Positions 43,351-55,508 of a stretch of DNA of 64,000 bases are shown here, in pieces. This stretch comes from Astragalus membranaceus. Lineage: Eukaryota > Streptophyta > Magnoliopsida > Fabales > Fabaceae. Location of the stretch: the NCBI GenBank assembly GCA_039519185.1, contig CM076846.1:139024428-139088427 (forward strand), given 5' to 3'. A program made the translations under genes and the position numbers. The stretch's first letter is position 1; every line of letters starts with the position of its first letter. Below the pieces are notes generated by a model that did not search any database, was not told the DNA's origin, and worked only from the letters and a program-made list of their open reading frames with translations.

Positions 43351-45458
43351 TCTACTTTCAATCTAATAAAAAATATGCCAGCACATTTACATTTTTAGAC
43401 ATCACCAAATTTTGACATTTGTCACAATTTAGGGGCAAAATAGACAATTCACCACATAAAGCCAAAACGCTACAGTGCAAATTCTGACGCACTACAGTAC
43501 CAATTCTGACGCGCTACAGTACCAATACAGTTTTTTTTTTAAAAACTGATTTTTTAAAAAACTGATTTTTTTAAAATATTTTTTTTCATAAAGAAATGTA
43601 CTTTTTTAATTTTTTTAAAAACCGTTTGTCAATATTTTTATTAAACAATTAGTCACTATAAATCAATTATTCACTATATTTATAATCTACTCAAACTACT
43701 AAAATTAATAAAACAATTAGTCACTATAAATCAATTAGCCACTATCCATTGTAAAAAAAAGAATTGTAAAAAACTTTAACCCGTACCAAAAATTACAAAA
43801 TAACTACTAAAACTAATCAATTTAACTACTTTTGTTAAAATCAATCAATTTAACCACTACCAAAAATTACCAAATAACTATTTTATAATTACTAAAAAGG
43901 AGTAAAATGCCAACGGGAGTGCCAACGGGAGTGGCAACAAGAGCGCCAATGGGAGTGGCAACGAAAGCGCCAACGGGAGAGGTAACAAGAGTGGCAACAA
44001 TAGAGGGAAAACAAAGTGAGGGACAAAAAACTGATTGAAAACTGCAATCACAAGCTGCAACAGACACAGCAAAAGATAAAAAACAGCAGAAATTTGAAAA
44101 AAAAAAATTTCAGTTTTTCTTTTCATAAAATAATCACTTTTTGGTCAGTTTTTTTTTACTAAAAACATAATGTTTTTTAACTTTTCTGTAATTTACTCGA
44201 ACTACTAAAATTAATCAATTTAACTACTACCAATTGTAAAAAAAAAAACCATACCTCTAACAATAGTTTCAAAATTATTTATTCCAAAAAATAAATTATT
44301 AAATTAATATTACACTCAATAATTAAATAATTTAAAATTTACTATTTGTTATATTCTCTATTAAAACTACTAAAATCAATCAAATGTTTCATGTAATAAA
44401 TAAAATCAATTTAACCACTAACAATTGTAATATTAAATCATATAGAAAAAAAGGAGAAACATGTGGCAACAGGAGCGGCAACGAGAGACTGACAACGAGA
44501 TCGGCAACGAGAGCGGCAACGGGAGTGCCATCGGGAGTGCCAACAAGAGAGCGAACGAGAGCGCCAACGAGAGTGCCAACAAGAGAGGGAACGAGAGCGT
44601 CGGGGCCGCATATTTTACCTTTTACTCCATTATTAATATTATCAGAAGATACCGACTTTGTTTTAACTTTTTGCAACACAACTATTTTAGTAAATTCACC
44701 GCTAAAAGACAAAATTTGCAACACAACGAGAAGGGCAATGCGAGACTGGCAATGGAATCGACAACGAGAGCGGCAACGGGAACATGAGTGGGAACGATAG
44801 AGACAAGGAGAGTGCCAACGTTGGTGCATATTTTAAAAAAATCTTATTTTCTTTTTTCTTCATTTTTACTCCATCTAAAATTTATTATTTACTATAATCT
44901 CCCTGTTAAAACTATTCAAATCAATCAATTTAACCACTAAGAATTATTATATAAATACAACTTTAGCCACTACCAAACTTTACAAAATAACTTACTTATA
45001 ATTAAACGAATATGATTTAATTAATATTAAATCATATAGAAAAATATGAGTTAACATGTGGCAACGGGAGCGACAACGAGAGACTGGCAATGGTAGCTGC
45101 AACGGGAGTGGCAACCAGAGAGGTAACGAGAGCATCAATGGGAGTGCCAACGGGAGAGCCAACGATGATGCAAATGGGAGTGTCAACGGGGATGCATATT
45201 TTACCTCTAATGACTAAATACGTTATTATGGATCAATATAATTCTGATTGTCAATCTCCTTTAATTTCTTCGACTCAATATAATTTTCATTTGTATCTTA
45301 TATGACATAATTCCTATCTCTTTCCACTTTGAATTTCAAATCATACATTTTGGACATTGTTCACAACTTATGATTATCTTCCAAATTACTATTATGACTT
45401 CATGGCAATACACCGACCATACAGTATCCCTCGTGCGTCTGCACGGGTAAGATACTAG
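43351..45458 (+). mobile_element. Helitron 2 (non-autonomous, about 2.1 kb)
   Basis: The 3' end is clear: CCC-T-CGTGC-GTCT-GCACGGG hairpin, seven-base spacer, CTAG (45455-45458), then host T. The proposed 5' end is TCTACTTTCAATC after A at 43350; TCTAATAAAA at 43362 is the alternative. It contains several clusters of a 12-base unit GCCAACGAGAGC/GGCAACGGGAGT at about 43909-43990, 44463-44600, 44735-44790 and 45059-45190. Open frames across them (ANES repeats) are a product of the 12-base period. No Rep/helicase. Confidence 0.8.
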
Positions 45459-46094
45459 TTCTGCTAATAAGCTTTGAAGCGGTATCCTCATCCGTTACTT
45501 CTTTCATTTTTTTCACAATCACAGATTTTAAACTTTGTTTTGATGCACTTTTCTTCATTTAGTGGCTTGATACTTCCCGATCCTTTAGATGATTAGATCT
45601 TCCCCATATTTTTGTGGGTTTTTACCGCCATTCACAGTGCCACTATCACAATTAAGCTTTTGTGGGCCTTTATAATGGGTAGTTCTGGCTGGGCCTTCCT
45701 CCACCTGGTTGTGCTTATCTTCTCACATTTAACTTTAATAAATCTAACTTTTCCGTAACTACCTCCTCATTTGAAGCATTATCTTGCAATTTATTTTTAT
45801 TTTTATAAGAAAAAAATATTTTTTAGATTCATTAAATAATTGGTGTATTTAGTCTATAATATAGACCAGATACATGATTTATTCTTTGAACTGAAAAGTG
45901 TTTTTTTTGTTTATAAATAGGCCAAGAGTAGTATAGGTGACTATGTGTGTCAATAATATCTCTAACTACCTCCTTCTTCTTAGCACCATTTTCATTTCCC
46001 TAATTTGCTCTCGGTTTATAATTGTCTTTCCACGCTTCTTTCTTTGGAATGTTTCCGGGACACAACGCATTAACTTTTCTCTAGCATCACAAAC
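45459..46094 (+). promoter_or_regulatory. Upstream region of Agenet gene
   Basis: A TATA box TATAAATA at 45912-45919, 175 bases before the ATG, preceded by an AT-rich tract, is the best promoter candidate. No other gene seen. Confidence 0.5.
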
Positions 46095-46556
46095 ATGCGT
46101 CATTCAATGAAGAAAGCTGATTCCATTGATTTCACCGCCGGCAAAAAGGTCGAGATTGTTAGCAACGAAGAAGGTTTATTTGGTTCGTTTTACGAAGCCA
46201 CTATTGTTTCTTGCGTCGACAATGACCAGTACGTGGTACGCTATAAGAACTTTCTGAAAGATGATGGTTCAAAGAAGCCACTTACAGAAACAAAGTTTTT
46301 GAAGGAAATTCGTCCTTTACCGCCAGGTGTTCAAATTCCTGAGTTTCTGATTGGTCAGTTGGTCAATGCTTTCGATAATGATGGTTGGTGGCTTGGTAAG
46401 ATTACTGGGAAAAAGTTTCACGATGACAGATATGAATGGGAATATAATGTTTATTTTCATACCACTGATGATGAGATTTGGTACCCTGCTAATCAGATCA
46501 GGATTCACCATGAGTGGGTTTGTGGGCAATGGTTCACTCAAATTATGATCAGCTAA
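46095..46556 (+). CDS. Agenet (Tudor-like) domain protein, 153 aa
   Basis: Single exon, MRHSMKKADSIDFTAGKKVE to ...CGQWFTQIMIS. Two Agenet-type modules: residues about 13-70 (GKKVEIVSNEEGLFGSFYEA, VVRYKNFLKDDGSKKPLTE) and about 85-145 (GQLVNAFDNDGWWLGKITGK, YNVYFHTTDDEIWYPANQIR). Paired Agenet modules are Royal-family folds that read methylated histone or bind RNA/DNA; plant versions occur in DUF724 and small Agenet proteins. At 153 residues it contains only this pair. Nuclear role is inferred from the family. The start is supported by the upstream TATA box and the absence of an upstream in-frame extension with domain similarity. Confidence 0.85.
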   Translation: MRHSMKKADSIDFTAGKKVEIVSNEEGLFGSFYEATIVSCVDNDQYVVRYKNFLKDDGSKKPLTETKFLKEIRPLPPGVQIPEFLIGQLVNAFDNDGWWLGKITGKKFHDDRYEWEYNVYFHTTDDEIWYPANQIRIHHEWVCGQWFTQIMIS

Positions 46557-46810
46557 TTCTTGTATGTCTGAATGAACTTGAAAGCTATTGTTCTTGTCAC
46601 TTTTCTTTCATTTTTGAAAGTCTTTCTTGTTCTTCTTTATTATATTAGTACTATCATGTTATTTCAATTGAATAATGTTGGATATGGCGAAAAAGAATTT
46701 CGTAAAATTTCACGAATCCACTGTTTACTTGATTTTTTTTATAGAGAAGTTGTTGGCTTTAATTTAGTTTTTATTTGCACAAATTCAATTCATGAGTGTT
46801 GTCATTCTTC

Positions 46811-46857
<47 letters not shown>
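46557..46857. repeat. Downstream region with (TA)n tract
   Basis: Agenet 3' flank; (TA)n at about 46813-46856. The Helitron that follows inserted at the edge of this tract. Confidence 0.7.
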
Positions 46858-46858
<1 letters not shown>

Positions 46859-48415
46859 CTTATATATAAATTTTGTGGAGTCTTGAGCTCCATTTGGCGC
46901 CAAGACTCCCACCCCCCCCCCCCTCCCCCTACACCCCACCCCCTACCCTCTATTTTTTCCCCTACCCACCCAACCCCACCCCCACCCCATACCCTCTATT
47001 TTCTTTAATATCCCCCAGGGCCTTCTCTTCATTTTTTTCTTTATCTTTTTTTCAATATTTAGGAAAAAAAATAAGATTTATATTTAAGAGTAAACTAAAA
47101 TTTAGGGAAAAAAATAAGATCTATAAATACGTGTAGTTTATTTCTCTAGTTGGATTGGTGACAAATAAAAATTTATTTCGTGATTAATTATGTAAAGTGT
47201 GATGTTAGCCAGTGTATTTTGAGCTACTTTAAAGTATGAAAAGTAATTTAGTTATTCATATACGCAAAGTTTGTTGAAATGAAATAGCAATGCAAAACAA
47301 TGTATTTTGGGGTACTTAAGTAGTCGGGAAAAAAAACTGTTCAAATAGGCATAGTTTTTTCCTTAATAACCCGTTTGGTGAAGAAAAAATTTCATAACAT
47401 ATTTATGTAAACTACGATGCTAAGTAGTGTGGTGTTTGATACTTTAGTGATCGCAATAGTATGTTTTTTGATGCTTTAGTGTTCGCAAAAAAATCTAAGT
47501 ATTCAAATATGCAAAATTTGTGCCTCAAAAACCGGTTTGGTGAAAAAAAATATAATTTCGTGACAAAATACATAAAGTGTGATGCTAACATTGCGTTTTG
47601 AGCTACTTTAGTGTTTGAAAAAAAATTAACAGTTCCAATACTCAAAGTTCATTTCTCAATATCATTTTTTTTAACTATTCGAATACGCAGAGTTTGTTCC
47701 TCAGTGATTGGTTTGGTGAAAAAAATCATTTCAAAACGAAATGTGTAAAGTACGATGCTAAGTAGTGTTTTTTGATGCTTTCGTGTTCGTAAAAAAATTC
47801 AACTATTCAAATATGGAAAGTTTGTGTCTCAATAACCGATTTGGTGAAAAAAAAATATATAATTTCGTGACAAAATACGTAAAGCGTGATGCTAAGCTGC
47901 ATGTTTTGGGGTACTTTAGTGTGCGAAAAAAATTTTAACAGTTCAAATACTCAGAGTTCATTCCTCAATAACTGATTTGGTGAAAATAATAATAATTTAT
48001 TGACAAATATGTACACACTCTATTTTAGTTTTAAAGTTTGCAATCGTTTTTTTTACATATTTTGTTTAATTCATACTTACCATCAATTTAAACAATATTT
48101 TCTCATGTAGTGTGTTTTTAGATGCTTTAGTGATCGCAATGGTATGTTTTTTGAAGCTTTAGTGTTTGCAAAAAAATCCAATGATTCAAATATGCAAAAT
48201 TTGTGTCTCAAAAATCGCATTGGTGAAAAAAATATAATTCCGTGACAAAATACACAGTGTGATGCTAAGCTGCGTGTTTTGAGATACTTTAGCATTCAAA
48301 TGATCAACAAATGAGACTTTTTCATATTGCAATTTTAAAAACAAATGTTAACAAGACAGAAATTTCGTATTAACTGAAGCTTTTGCCCCGTGCGATGCAC
48401 AGGTCCACGCGCTAG
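46858..48415 (+). mobile_element. Helitron 3 (non-autonomous, about 1.56 kb)
   Basis: Ends with CCCGTGC-GAT-GCACAGG hairpin, an eight-base spacer and CTAG (48412-48415) before T. Proposed start TCTTATATATAAATTTTG after A at 46857. The body carries, from about 47200 to 48300, about seven diverged tandem units of roughly 110-190 bases built on AAAGTGTGATGCTAAG...TTTTGA(G/T)(A/G)CTTTAGTG...AACCGGTTTGGTGAAAAAAA. A C-rich tract lies at 46908-47000. No coding sequence. Confidence 0.75.
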
Positions 48416-48421
48416 TGTGTA

Positions 48422-48534
<113 letters not shown>

Positions 48535-48739
48535 GGGACATATCAAGTGAGAAAGCTCATCTTATGGGAGAGTGGGAGGAATGATTCTCATCCCTTAGAT
48601 TAAAATATAAAGTTGAGATTAGATCCCAAATTAAAAACGTCAGGTGACTCCTCCCTTGACCTTTCATTTGGTCAAAAAAAAGAAGCTAAATTTTCGATCC
48701 GGAAGAAACAGTTTGAAATACCAACATGGTATAGCACAA

Positions 48740-48910
48740 GTCGTAGATACTTGGATTTCTTAATTATTTGGTCACGGATTCGATCTCTGGTCGGTGCATA
48801 TGAAAAATATCTGTTGGGAGAGGTCAACCCCTTAAATGGATCTCAGTATCTCGAGGGATTAGTCTTTACAGTTGCGCGCAGGGGATACTTTGGTTTACCA
48901 AAAACAAGAA
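48740..48910 (+). mobile_element. SINE-like element
   Basis: GGTCACGGATTCGATCTC resembles a tRNA B-box region; it is followed by GGTCAACCCCTTAAATGG, ATCTCAGTATCTCGAGGGAT and GTTGCGCGCAGGGGATAC, a block I recall from legume SINEs, and ends TTGGTTTACCAAAA. Open frame 48613-48963 is therefore not a gene. Confidence 0.45.
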
Positions 48911-49330
48911 ACCGTTTGAAATCCATCAAGTTTTATTATCAAAAAAATTGGGCACAAAAGTGAGGGTTTATGGGTGTTCCAACTTCAAGAAACACTCAAT
49001 GAGAAGCATACCAGCAGAATGAAAAGAGATGATTGCATAATAACTAAAATACACTTCCATTCGCTAATGTGTGAATGTATAACATAAATTGATTAATGGA
49101 AGAGAAAGTTCTATAAAAGAAATGAATGCATACATGGTCTTCAAAAAAGTGCAGGTATGCAGAAGAATGACCATAGTTTATTCTTGTCTTCCATTTCCCC
49201 TATCATGAGTATTTTCAACAGGCTTTTGTATACATTGTATGATGATGAATACATATTCAACAACTTGATTTTTCTCAAAACTCAATCAAGAATATGTTTT
49301 GATTGGCTATACAAGATTGATTATAAAAGT
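48911..49330. other. 3' flank of the alpha/beta-hydrolase gene
   Basis: AT-rich, no gene; probably contains the 3' UTR of the minus-strand gene that ends at 49331. Confidence 0.4.
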
Positions 49331-52300
49331 TCAAACTGGTTGGAGAGACACTTGAGGAGTGAGTGTGGTCAGCCAATCCAATAAAGCCCTGTTGACAAGT
49401 TCCGGTATCTCGTCATGTGGGCAATGCCCGGCTTGCAAGTTTACAAGAGTTGTTTTTGGATAGAACTCTTTGATTTTGTTAGCTTTGGCTGGACCAACCC
49501 ATGGATCAAGGTCACCCCATAGCAGAAGCATAGGGCAAGTGAGTTCACTCAAGACAGAATCTAGCGTGTATTTGCTTTGATTCATCATGAATCGCGTCAT
49601 TAACCTGCAGACAGTAATGGATAAAGTAGTAGTAAAACAAATAAAGAGGAAAAAAGTAATTAGGATGATTTATTGGTTTTTTTGGTTACAAAAATTTTAG
49701 GGAGAGGGGATGACGCCTCAGTCCAAGGCCGGGAAGACATTCGGTTACAAAAGAACTCACTAGGATGGAAGGTCAAGTACCTGTAATAAACTTCTCCAGC
49801 ATTGGGGTCTTCAGCTGGTCTTGTTATGGACTCCACGAGATAGTCATCCACATTGGAAGAATTTACATACACCTATATTGACAAACAATGCTCTCAATAG
49901 AATATACAGTGCCATAAAATTTAATTGAATAGTGTTTGGCTGGAAAACCAACTAGTAAGAAAGAAAAACATGAAGAAAGTCGCTGAAAGGGATAAACAGT
50001 CCCACAAAAACAGAACAGAAGCCTAAGCATCCCAACATTTTGGTAACACAAGTATGTTTTCATGAGCCTATTCAGTGAGTATTTATTTGTTATTATGTAA
50101 TGGAACTCCAGTTTAAATTTATAGAAGTCATAGTTTGAGCTTTTTATATACTCCCTCTAGACTTTAATATAAGAAAAAATGTACATATATTGGTACATAT
50201 TTTGGACCAAATACATATATACCTTTTTGTTTATATTAAGTCTGGAACTGGATTAGTATCTATTAAGCTTTAAAAGAAACATGAGCTGAAGATATCAAGA
50301 AACCTACACTTTTTAAGACTGACATAATCCGAGCGGGTTGCTTTGCTTGCCAGAATAAAAATCCAAGAACGACACGCTGGAAAACTTCCTTCAAAGGTTT
50401 TAGAACAAACTTTTGTAGAGCGTTTTCTTCGGAAATTTTACGTTCCTTATTCCCATCACCAAACTGTCCTGCAGAATTCAGTAAGACAACTCCATTGACA
50501 AGCTCAGGCAACCCAGCTGCTGCAACTAAAGCAGTAAATCCTCCAAGGCTGAAAAATCATCATGATTGGAATAAACATCATATTTTTAACATTTTTGCAC
50601 ACATATAGGTGAAAAGTCAACACTGCAGCTATTTTAGTTTACAACAACATAAGATGTTGCTCAAACTGCTGTGCGACTAATCAATTAATTAGACAGCTCG
50701 GCGATTAGGAAAAGATAAACATTAAATCAGCCAAATTTGACAACACAGCATTGAGAAATGTTTTAAGTAACTGAGGCTAATACTGTGTATCTTGATTTAG
50801 GGTGTGTTTGGTACAAGAGAAAGAGGGAAGAGAGAAAGAGAGAAGAGAGAGTGACTTTCTATTGTTTGGCATTCTCTCTTCTCTCTTTCTCTCTTCCCTT
50901 CCTCTCTCTTCCTTCTTTCTCTTCTACCAAACACACTCTTAGTGTAAAATAGTATTAAACTAATCCTCTCCTTTTCTCTCAATCCTATTTCTCTCCTAAA
51001 CCAAATAATAGGAAGTCACTCTCTCTTCTCTCTTTCTCTCTTCCTTTCCTCTTGCTCTTCTACTGAACACAGGTAGTGAATGAAATCATGGTTGTTGACT
51101 TGGCTGAAACAAAACAGCATAACTACTGGGGCGTTTCTTGATAGTGAGGCAAACAAGCAATTCAACTGGTATATGCCACAACAGGGTAAATTTTTAGAGT
51201 AAAGGGAAAACCGTGCATGGAAATCAATTCAAGCCCCTAAAACTAGTGGAAATGTTAGGAAGAAAGCAGAATATGGCATTTCAGCCTAATAAGCTGATGT
51301 AAATCCAGGCATTATAGTCATTACCTATTTCCAACCAAAACCGTTGGTTCCTTTACTATTTCCTTCAAGAAGTCCACCACTTGATCCCTCCATACCATGG
51401 CATCATACTCAACAAGTGCTTTGTCACTCCACCCAAATCCAAGCAAGTCTAAGGCATAAACCTTGTGCTTCTTGGCCAATTCTGGAATGTTATACCTGCA
51501 GACATGTAAATAAATATACATGACTATCTACATGACAAAAAACTAACATTAGACTCACAATTAAAGTCACTTAAATGAAATAAAGACTCGTAGAATTTGG
51601 GTTTGGGCCTAACTGAACCCTGAAAGCTAGTTGGGGGGGGGGGGGGGGTGGGGGGGGTGAAGTGTTGTGATTTGATCACTTATAGTCACACACTGCACAA
51701 GACAACACGGGCGCCAAGATCGTGGAACACTGTCACAAACTGCAGGGCACACAAGGACGGACACGGGCGTGAACTACATGAGCACGAACACGACACACAA
51801 GAGCACGGGCACGGGCGCACACATCACAGAGACGCGAACATTGGAGCCTAGTGACCCGATAAACCAAGAAAAACAAAATCAAGAAATATATGTGAACACC
51901 TTTGATTTGTTAAACCAGTTCGGTGTTAACAACACCTAAATATGGGGGTTTTAGCGGGAATGCCTAAATCCACTATCATAGAACAATAGGGTGAAAAGAT
52001 TACAAGACTTCTTGATAGAGGTTTTGCTCTATCACACTCAAATCTCACCTATATCTCTCTCTCTATGATCCAAAACAGATCTGACTCAGTTTCTGTAGTT
52101 GGTAGTTACAATATGCTAAAGAAATCTCACCTAATATCTAACAAACTAACCATCTATCACTTAAATAATAATTGAGCTTCTAACAAACCTAACTGAATAT
52201 AGGCCCACTGGTCCACACATTACATGAAGGTTGTACCCCACTTATAACCACAAATCAGAGCCTATCTCTATACAGTGTGGGATTTCAACAAAGACTACAT

Positions 52301-54945
52301 ACCATAGTTATCAAAATCGAGATTCTACGCAAGATCGTAAGCAGGGTAGCAAAATCGGAAATCGTAAATCGTAAGTAGAATCGTAAGATTCTACCCAAAA
52401 AAAAAGTATCAAAAACTAGAATCAGAAGAGGTTAAACAAAATCGTAACTCGTAAAATCGCAAGTAAAATCGTAAAATTTTACTAAAATACAGATATTACT
52501 ATAAAATAATATAGTGAGCAAAATGGGGTATTTTGGAGAAAACATAAGGTGTGGTTAGAAAAGGGAGATGTTGTTAGAAAAAAGAAGTATGTTTATTAAT
52601 TAACACTAGTTTTGGGCCCAGCCCACTACACAAACTACTTACCCTAATTTTTGTCTAATGTTGAAGTAACCTTTCGTTGAACATCCAGCCGCCGTAACCG
52701 TTCTCCTCTTCTTCTTTGTTCTCTGCTGTCTTCTCCTCTTCTTCTTTGTTTCTGCTGTCTTCTTCTCTTCTTCATTTCTGCTGTCTTATTCTTCCATAGT
52801 TTCATTCTTCCATCATATTGTCTTCTACCTAGAATGAAACTATGGCTTGCGAACTGAGGGCTTGCAAGCGACCCGGCCCGTTTTCTGTGCGATTTTCATC
52901 GTGGAATCGCCTCCGAATCGTGGAATCGTACGATTTCACCAAAACTCGCACGATTTAGCTGTTTTTTCGAATCGTGCATCAATATCGAATCGTAGGGGGT
53001 CGGTAGAATCGTAAAATCGTGCGATTTTGCGATTAAAATCGCGATTTTGATAACTATGCTACATACACTGCAAAGACAAAACAGAACCACCGAAGCTTCT
53101 AGCCTTAAAAGAAGGAGCTATAGTAGTAAGAGGCTCTTATAGTATAGTAAGAGGCTCTTACTACTAAGAGGAACATATTTGGAGGTTGTTATTTGGAAAT
53201 TGAATTGACTGGCAGCTATGCTATATTTTATGGCATACATACCTTTTAATTAACAAAGTGGAACTCACCCATCTTTTTTTTTGAAAAAAAAAAGTTAGCT
53301 AGGGAGCTCACCCATCTTTAGAAGCTAGTTAAATCATTTATATTAGTTTTATGTTTTCCTTCTTTGCTTCCTTTCTGAAGAGTTTTGTCACTTGTATAAT
53401 TAAGTCACGTGGAAGTGATATGGACAAAGTTAGCTAGGGAGTTCATCGTTTCAGTTAGTTACATAGTTAGCTGCGAATTAGCTTTTATTCTTTTCTGCAT
53501 GACACAGTTGTATATACATAATGGATGCGTAATGCGTTGATTAAAATTGTATAGATTGTAATTGTATCATTTTATCCGGTCAATAGAAATCGAGCAACAT
53601 AGCTTTTTTCTTCTCTGATTAGAGTTTCCAGTTTCTAGATGGTATTAGGGGGATGCAGATGCAATAGGGGTAACTATTGTCATAAACAGGTCACATGGTG
53701 GATATGTGCTACAAAAAGCATGGTTACCACCCAAAATTTCAGAAAAAAGGTGCTGTGAATAACATTTCAACATAGAATGGTGATCCTATTGATGACACAA
53801 AGTCAGTTTCTTGCAACGAGGTTCTGATGATGTAAGCAAGTTAGCCTTCACTCCGGATCAGCATAGGGCATTGTTAGCCTTACTCCAAAACTCAAGTTCA
53901 GTGCCTTCTCATAATGTCAATTACTTCACTACCCAATCCACTTCCAATTCAGGTACAATTCTAAAGAATGAGATCCTCTCCAATCACTTGTTTTATGCAT
54001 AATACAATGAATATGTTTGTGTGTATTCAAAGAAAATTATCATTTTATACTAACAAGGAATTTTGCAAATGAAGGTAATGTAACTACTTTATCCAAACAA
54101 TAAGTTTTGTAAATAAAGATAATTCAATCACTTTGTCCAAACAAACTGTGTAAATTAATTGGAATTGAATTGAACTTCTCAGAATTTTAAATTCTAAAAC
54201 ACATGATCCATATAAGAGTTACTGATTTCATCTGAAAGTATCTTTCTGATTAGCTGAATCTGTTACAAGAGAGGTGAGACTTTATATAGCTTCTCAAACT
54301 ATGTGATACAATACAAGTGACTCAGGCAATATAGCAAACAGTTAGAATACTAAACTGACTTGCAAGTGCTTTGCCACAACAACAGAGAAAGAAAGAGAAA
54401 CAAACCTCCAGTGGAATGCAGAAGCTCCAAAACCATGAATAAGGAGAATAGGAGTGCCTTCTCCTTGCACAACGTAGTGTATTTTATGATCCCTCCATGT
54501 CCAATAATTGTACCCTTCCGGTTTGTATGGTAATCTTTCAAGTTCCTTCTCTGTAAGAGAAAAGGGGGCATATATGTAATTAAACATAAAGAATGATATT
54601 TATTTACCCAAAATAAATCACAAAATTGAATGTCAAATCGTCAATCAACATTGACTAACCTTGAGATGGTTCAGCTTCTGCAGTTAGAGTAGAAGCCATA
54701 ACTGAAACACCACTTGCCACAATTCCTTTAACCGCAAAACTCCTCCTATTCATCTCGCATTTGCTTCCTTCAAACAATAAAACAACTCAGCAACAAAAAA
54801 AATACACATAACAGTATCTGCATTAGAGTGTGTACAGTGAGTACAGTGACTAACGGTAATAGAGAGGGAGTGGAGCAGCAACGAGATTGATTTTGGTGAC
54901 TTGTAATCGGAAAGAAGGCGAGAGAGCACATATAGAAGAAGCCAT
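49331..54945 (-). CDS. Plastid-type alpha/beta-hydrolase (related to PPH/CLD1 family)
   Basis: Seven exons with matching phases: 54945-54855, 54767-54660, 54550-54406, 51495-51325, 50548-50308, 49872-49781 and 49604-49331; 373 residues. Exon 1 (MASSICALSPSFRLQVTKIN...) is Ser-rich and low in acids, like a chloroplast transit peptide. The fold shows an oxyanion HGFGAS (about residue 105), nucleophile elbow GNSLGG (Ser about 172), acid WGDLDPW (Asp about 316) and His in QAGHCPHDE (about 343). Blocks such as ERLPYKPEGYNYWTW, LDLLGFGWSDKA and LGFLFWQAKQPARI recall Arabidopsis At4g36530, a relative of pheophytinase and chlorophyll dephytylase. Substrate is unproven. Intron 3 is 2.9 kb and holds MITE and Copia sequence. 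Confidence 0.93.
50802..50945. mobile_element. Intronic foldback MITE
   Basis: GGGTGTGTTTGGTACAAGAG at the left and CTTCTACCAAACACACTC at the right are inverted copies. The GAGAGAAAGAGAGAAGAG arm pairs with CTCTTCTCTCTTTCTC. Lies in the intron between hydrolase exons 4 and 5. Confidence 0.65.
51496..52302. other. Intron 3 sequence, repeat debris
   Basis: A G-run at about 51632-51657, a GC-rich ACGGGC/GAGCACGG region to 51850, then LTR-like DNA (AGATTACAAG-type, 51850-52050). No gene. Confidence 0.35.
52303..53058. mobile_element. hAT MITE in hydrolase intron 3
   Basis: Perfect 17-bp inverted ends CATAGTTATCAAAATCG/CGATTTTGATAACTATG and a perfect 8-bp target duplication CTACATAC (52295-52302 and 53059-53066). 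Subterminal DNA is dense in AATCGTA/TACGATT repeats. No coding sequence. Confidence 0.88.
53640..53995 (+). pseudogene. Copia gag fragment
   Basis: Reads VDMCYKKHGYHPKFQKKG, then a decayed part, then LAFTPDQHRALLALLQNSSS and a Ser/Asn-rich tail with SNSGT, which is the gag segment before protease in many plant Copia elements. Stops and frame changes. In the hydrolase intron, antisense to the gene. Confidence 0.6.
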
Positions 54946-55164
54946 TCACACGCGCAATCGAGACTTTGAGGATGTTCAGACAGAAGCTTCCTTATGGTTT
55001 AAGGTTGTTACGGAAGTTTTCTGCGGTGTGCGATGTTTTCAAGTGTTGTGGCAGATTCCGAGCCAGTGGCTTCCATAGTCTCAGATAGAACAGAGTCTTT
55101 TTTTTTTCTTTAACACAATAAAAAAATAAAAAATATAAAAATGCCACAAGTGTTACAATATTTT

Positions 55165-55310
55165 TTCCGCCAGGAAGGTTGGTTTAGTTGATAAGAATTT
55201 ACTTCATTCCCCCGCAAAAGCGTGGGTTCAACTCCGAATGCCGATTTACGAGACCAATGAGGCGTTTGTGTTTCGCAAAGTAAAAAATTATTCCTAGAAA
55301 TAAACATAAA
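55165..55310 (+). mobile_element. SINE (tRNA-derived)
   Basis: A-box-like TTGGTTTAGTTGATAAG and B-box-like GTGGGTTCAACTCCG about 40 bases apart, then a GAGACCAATGAGGCG body. About 145 bases. Confidence 0.55.
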
Positions 55311-55508
55311 GATGGGAATTTGATTCCTAAGTATTTTTTAAAAAAAAGTGTTTGGTAAGTATTTAAGATTCCAAGAAACTATTTATTTTAGATTCTTAGA
55401 GATCACTAAATCATGTTTGGTTTCTCAGGAATCATTATCATTATCATTTCATTACTATACATAATTGAGAAAAGGTCCACATCACCTGTTCACTAAAACA
55501 CGTAAGCT

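Noticed and set aside
44384..44829. Open frames on both strands with Ala-Asn-Glu-Ser or Leu-Pro repeats
   Set aside because: Result of the 12-base minisatellite in Helitron 2, not a gene.
48613..48963. 116-codon frame
   Set aside because: Spans a SINE-like element; no protein similarity.
51632..51657. G-run (also 6330, 30910 and a C-run at 46908) as G-quadruplex signals
   Set aside because: Near-pure homopolymers prone to sequencing error; no G3-loop pattern that I could support.
55165..55310. Possible tRNA gene
   Set aside because: Same reasoning; SINE head only.
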